DNA of 8,915 nucleotides, from contig PCSS01000264.1 of the NCBI GenBank assembly GCA_002771395.1, positions 4,213 to 13,127 of the forward strand. The letters are read 5' to 3'. Positions 6,918 to 8,915 of this stretch are shown here, piece after piece. The translations under genes were made by a program, and so were the position numbers. Numbering within the stretch: the stretch's first letter is position 1; each line of letters begins with the position of its first letter. Source of the DNA: Bacteroidetes bacterium CG23_combo_of_CG06-09_8_20_14_all_32_9. GTDB taxonomy: Bacteria > Bacteroidota > Bacteroidia > Bacteroidales > GWA2-32-17. Below the pieces are notes generated by a model, which saw only the letters and a program-made list of their open reading frames with translations, did no database searches and had not been told where the DNA came from.

Positions 6918-7190
6918 AGTTTATAATTCGTTCCAATTTAAGATTTAAAACCCTAATAATTAATCAAAAATCTAAATTCTTAATTCTAAAATAATTTAAA
7001 ACGCCGACATTACGGACAGACTCTGATTAATCCCATTTTTTTCCAATTAATAAAGAATTCGGGAAAAGTTAACATCAGTTCACGATTCATATTTAAAAAC
7101 ACCTGAATACTTTTTGCGGAATCAATAAGATCTTTTGTATCTTTATTAAAAATACTGTATTCGAACATAAGTTTTGCGGCATCGGTATCA

Positions 7191-7198
7191 ATACAACG
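7191..7198. repeat. Left target-site duplication
   Basis: ATACAACG directly abuts the left inverted repeat and matches ATATAACG at 7538-7545 at 7 of 8 positions. The single difference is a transition, consistent with decay after insertion into a gene that is no longer under selection. Confidence 0.75.
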
Positions 7199-7537
7199 CT
7201 ATTAAAGCAAAATTCGGTTGTTTGCTAAATATCAAATAGTTATAAATATAATTAATTCACTAGTATTAATTTTAACATGCAGTTATTTAATATAATACTA
7301 AAAATAGCGGATTTATTCTTAATTTTTAACTATTAAACATTAAAATCATAAGTATGTGAATATCAACTTAAAATGATAAATATTATATTTTATACTGTCG
7401 TGAAATATGTTTATTATTGACAATACGAAACATATATTATGACAATACTATTACATTCAAATTCAAATAGTTAATTAATATATCAATATAAGTATTAAAA
7501 ATATAAAGATAAATTTAACCATATTTTGTTTTAATAG
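7199..7537. mobile_element. 339-bp MITE-like insertion with terminal inverted repeats and 8-bp target duplication
   Basis: The left end reads CTATTAAAGCAAAAT and the right end, on the minus strand, CTATTAAAACAAAAT (14 of 15 identical; 18 of 21 over a longer stretch). The flanks are ATACAACG (7191-7198) and ATATAACG (7538-7545), an 8-bp direct repeat with one C/T difference. The interior is very AT-rich with no open frame of note, so the element is non-autonomous. The insertion sits inside the thioesterase remnant, and removing it with one flanking copy rejoins the codons for T-R-Y-I-D-T-D in frame. That independent check makes transposition very likely. The transposase family is not identifiable from the ends alone. 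Confidence 0.85.
7405..7435. repeat. Small hairpin and direct repeat inside the insertion
   Basis: ATATGTTT (7405-7412) and AAACATAT (7428-7435) form an 8-bp inverted repeat with a 15-base loop. TGACAATAC occurs twice nearby (7418-7426 and 7440-7448). These are the only ordered structures I see in the interior of the insertion; they may be internal parts of the element, or chance in AT-rich DNA. Confidence 0.35.
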
Positions 7538-7545
7538 ATATAACG
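7538..7545. repeat. Right target-site duplication
   Basis: ATATAACG directly abuts the right inverted repeat. On the minus strand it encodes the R-Y-I part of the thioesterase; this copy rather than the left one gives the family-typical Tyr, so it is probably the unmutated version. Confidence 0.75.
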
Positions 7546-7889
7546 TGTAGAAATAATTCCGGTATCGCCGTAAAACAGAGGGCGTTTATAATTGCATTCG
7601 ATTGAAATAACCGGAGTAATTATGCCGTTTTTAAAAAATTGAGATAACCTAAACCGTATTTTTTGCCAAATGTTTCACGCCCGTCTTCAAGATACTTTAA
7701 GTAATTTCCGTGCCATACAACCCATAGAGAATCAACTTAACTGAATCTTATATGAAATTCAGTTTCAACTTCAAATAAATTGCTCTGTGTGTAAATGGTC
7801 ATTTAAAATTACAGATTATAATGTGCAAAATGGGATTTATTTTTTTCATGTCCCCTTATCACATAAACTATTCATGTTTTTAAATTTAA

Positions 7890-8708
7890 TCATCTGTCAA
7901 TACTTTTGGCAATCCCCTTTTTTACTACTTTAATAGTTTTAAAGTGTTCGCCTGCTTTAATCTCACATAAATAACAGCCGGCAGGTTTATTGCACAAAAG
8001 AGGTGACATATCAATCTCATTTCCTTCAAAATCGGTCCATATTTTATGTCCTACCAATGTACCATTAATATCAAAAACAGCTATAGTAAGTTTACCATGA
8101 AAAGTGGTATAAAATTGTAATTTAATGGTTAAATTCTGGTCAAATGGATTGGGAGAAGCGGAAATATTAAATAATTTTATAGAGGGAGCATCTTTTGCTG
8201 CATTTTGTAAACCGTCATTCAATAACGGATACCATTCCTGGTAATACCAAATATAATAATATACAGCCGTATCGGTAAGGGCAAAAATAGTGCTGTTGCT
8301 GCTACTCCCCGAATCACCGTAAACCGCTAACATCTTTACATCAGGTTTTCCGGCTATACGAGGCAGTCCGTTATTAGAAAGGGGAAACCACGAAGCCGAT
8401 ATCCAGTTGTAGTTAAGCACAACGGTATCGGAAAAAACAAAAATACCGCTGGAGTTATCCCATTTATTGTTATACACTGCAAGCGATGAAATTTTTACCG
8501 TATCCTGCACATGGGTTAATCCTTGGTTTGATAAGGGAAACCATTCCTGATAATACCAACTGTAGCGATACACAGCAGTATCGTACAAAGCAAACAAGCC
8601 ACTGGTATAAGAATTCTGATTATCGTAAGCCGCAATTTGTTTAATATACTGAGAAAACGAAAACGGCACATAAATATACAAAATTAAAAATAAAAATAAT
8701 TTTCTCAT
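7890..8708 (-). CDS. Secreted three-repeat protein with type IX secretion sorting domain
   Basis: This 272-residue protein starts with a signal peptide (MRKLFLFLILYIYVPFSFSQ, cleavage around Gln20). Three repeats of about 40 residues follow, with a period of 51: 25-64, 76-115 and 127-167. Each has the form I/L-A-x-Y, an acidic/Ser-rich turn, a 'F-x-x-x-D-T-x-V' strand and an aromatic W-F/Y-P-L-x-N-x-G-L ending; the first and third share WYYQEW. The C-terminus is a Por/T9SS type A sorting domain, from SASPNPFDQNLTIKLQF (183-199) through LTIAVFDINGTLV to PAGCYLCEIKAGEHFKTIKVVKK (242-264). An 8-residue tail (GIAKSIDR) extends past the usual end. It should cross the outer membrane by T9SS and be released or anchored at the surface. 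The repeat function is unknown to me. No link to the polyene operon is evident beyond sharing a strand. Confidence 0.88.
   Translation of the reverse strand: MRKLFLFLILYIYVPFSFSQYIKQIAAYDNQNSYTSGLFALYDTAVYRYSWYYQEWFPLSNQGLTHVQDTVKISSLAVYNNKWDNSSGIFVFSDTVVLNYNWISASWFPLSNNGLPRIAGKPDVKMLAVYGDSGSSSNSTIFALTDTAVYYYIWYYQEWYPLLNDGLQNAAKDAPSIKLFNISASPNPFDQNLTIKLQFYTTFHGKLTIAVFDINGTLVGHKIWTDFEGNEIDMSPLLCNKPAGCYLCEIKAGEHFKTIKVVKKGIAKSIDR
8208..8636 (-). repeat. Three intragenic repeats of the T9SS protein
   Basis: The units lie at 8517-8636, 8364-8483 and 8208-8330. The first and third are still similar as DNA: 55 bases at 8540-8594 and 8231-8285 align without gaps and share, for example, ACCATTCCTG and TAATACCAA. 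The middle unit is conserved mainly at protein level. This suggests a recent copy or gene conversion between the outer units. Confidence 0.75.
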
Positions 8709-8769
8709 AATGATTAATTTTAAAACGCTTAAAACAACAATGATAGTGCCAAAAAATTATTTTTTCTTT

Positions 8770-8799
8770 AAAAGATAATCCGCATATACAAAAACCAAA
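8770..8799 (-). promoter_or_regulatory. Candidate Bacteroidota promoter for the T9SS protein gene
   Basis: On the minus strand TTTG (8796-8799) is followed after 18 bases by TATCTTTT (8770-8777), close to the Bacteroidota pattern of a -33 TTTG and a -7 TAnnTTTG (7 of 8 positions). Transcription would begin near 8763, leaving a leader of about 55 bases before the ATG at 8706-8708. Motif and spacing fit, but the region is AT-rich. The rest of 8709-8915 shows no gene or RNA that I can support. Confidence 0.35.
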
Positions 8800-8915
8800 T
8801 CACAATTCTTGCTTTCTGTCTTGTAAGTTCTCAATACCTGCTGCTGGTTGTAAATTTACCCTGTTAGATAATTGCTCTTTTAGTAACTACTCAGCCCAAA
8901 GAGTATTTAAACAAT

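Larger units (their letters stand above)
6704..7009. other. Gene-free leader between thioesterase remnant and operon
   Basis: About 300 bases of AT-rich DNA with stops in all frames and no recognisable protein fragment. It holds four copies of a 19-bp degenerate repeat (one straddling the right boundary) and a perfect 34-bp palindrome, listed separately. Otherwise I see only A/T runs. It separates a dead gene from the otherwise tightly packed operon, so it was probably expanded by insertion of repeat elements. Confidence 0.6.
6714..7024. repeat. Four copies of a 19-bp inverted repeat, MITE-like relic
   Basis: Four related 19-mers occur, consensus AGAGTYTGTCCRTAAWGTY. Plus strand: 6714-6732 (AGTGTCTGTCTGTAAAGTC) and 6903-6921. 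Minus strand: 6880-6898 and 7006-7024 (reads AGAGTCTGTCCGTAATGTC). The outer pair (6714 and 7024 ends) is inverted and agrees at 16 of 19 positions; the inner pair agrees at 18 of 19 and forms the palindrome. This suits either one 311-bp element with inverted ends and an inner palindrome, or two small elements (6714-6898 and 6903-7024) joined head to tail. I see no convincing target-site duplication. The right copy supplies the last codons and stop of the thioesterase remnant. Confidence 0.55.
7010..7802 (-). pseudogene. Broken acyl thioesterase (4HBT hotdog family)
   Basis: Translated remnants from the ATG at 7800-7802 give residues such as VDSLWVVWHGNYLKYLEDGR, FGKKYGLGY, then TPVISIECNYKRPLFYGDT and, after the insertion, DTDAAKLMFEYSIFN and SIQVFLNMNRELMLTFPEFF. 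These are the conserved blocks of a 4-hydroxybenzoyl-CoA thioesterase-type protein, with the usual D and WHGNY motifs. Three lesions are visible. TAA at 7737-7739 stands where the family has Glu (S-E-V-D-S). The T6 run at 7631-7636 on the minus strand needs a seventh T to continue in frame. A 339-bp element interrupts RYI/DTD. Removing the element and one 8-bp repeat and adding one T gives 447 bases, exactly 149 codons including stop. It would have been the first gene of the polyene operon, releasing or proofreading acyl chains. Confidence 0.88.

Noticed and set aside
6714..7024. CRISPR array or tandem repeat array
   Set aside because: The 19-mers are in alternating orientation and unevenly spaced, without uniform spacers.
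6709..7030. Target-site duplication (GATAA / GATTAA) around the 19-bp repeat cluster
   Set aside because: The match is short and needs a gap, so it is not distinguishable from chance in AT-rich DNA.
8811..8915. End of another gene at the right edge
   Set aside because: Stops interrupt the minus-strand frames early in this stretch and no recognisable protein segment appears on either strand.

Overview
The window is AT-rich DNA from a member of the Bacteroidota. Two things support this: a secreted protein with a type IX secretion (Por) C-terminal sorting domain (7890-8708), and a minus-strand operon of the aryl polyene / flexirubin type as found in that phylum. All genes I can support lie on the minus strand. 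They are described here in transcription order, from right to left.

8709-8915 is a short upstream region with one candidate Bacteroidota-type promoter. 7890-8708 encodes a secreted three-repeat protein with a T9SS sorting domain and no obvious link to the operon. 7010-7802 is a dead hotdog-fold (4HBT-type) acyl thioesterase, which would have headed the polyene operon. It has a nonsense codon, a one-base frameshift, and a 339-bp AT-rich insertion (7199-7537) with terminal inverted repeats and an 8-bp duplicated target. Removing the insertion and one target copy restores the reading frame exactly. 6704-7024 is a gene-free leader holding four copies of a 19-bp degenerate repeat, two of which form a perfect 34-bp palindrome.

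1-6697 is one tightly packed operon with 1-12 base gaps or 4-23 base overlaps: an intact ketosynthase, a half-length ketosynthase-like (chain-length-factor type) protein, an acyl carrier protein, a second intact ketosynthase, a full-length but catalytically degenerate ketosynthase homologue, a membrane-anchored NodB-type deacetylase, a LolA-like periplasmic carrier, a lipoprotein, and a hotdog-fold 3-hydroxyacyl-ACP dehydratase cut by the window edge.

The likely logic is as follows. The two active ketosynthases, paired with inactive partners, extend a chain on the dedicated ACP. The dehydratase (with a ketoreductase outside the window) builds the conjugated polyene. The LolA-like protein and lipoprotein would take part in moving or anchoring the product in the outer envelope. 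The aryl starter, ligase, ketoreductase, acyltransferase and exporter genes of such clusters are not in this window, so the product class is an inference. The main unusual features are the precisely reconstructable MITE-like insertion in the thioesterase, the ratio of degenerate to active ketosynthases, and a dehydratase with Gln in place of the catalytic acid.
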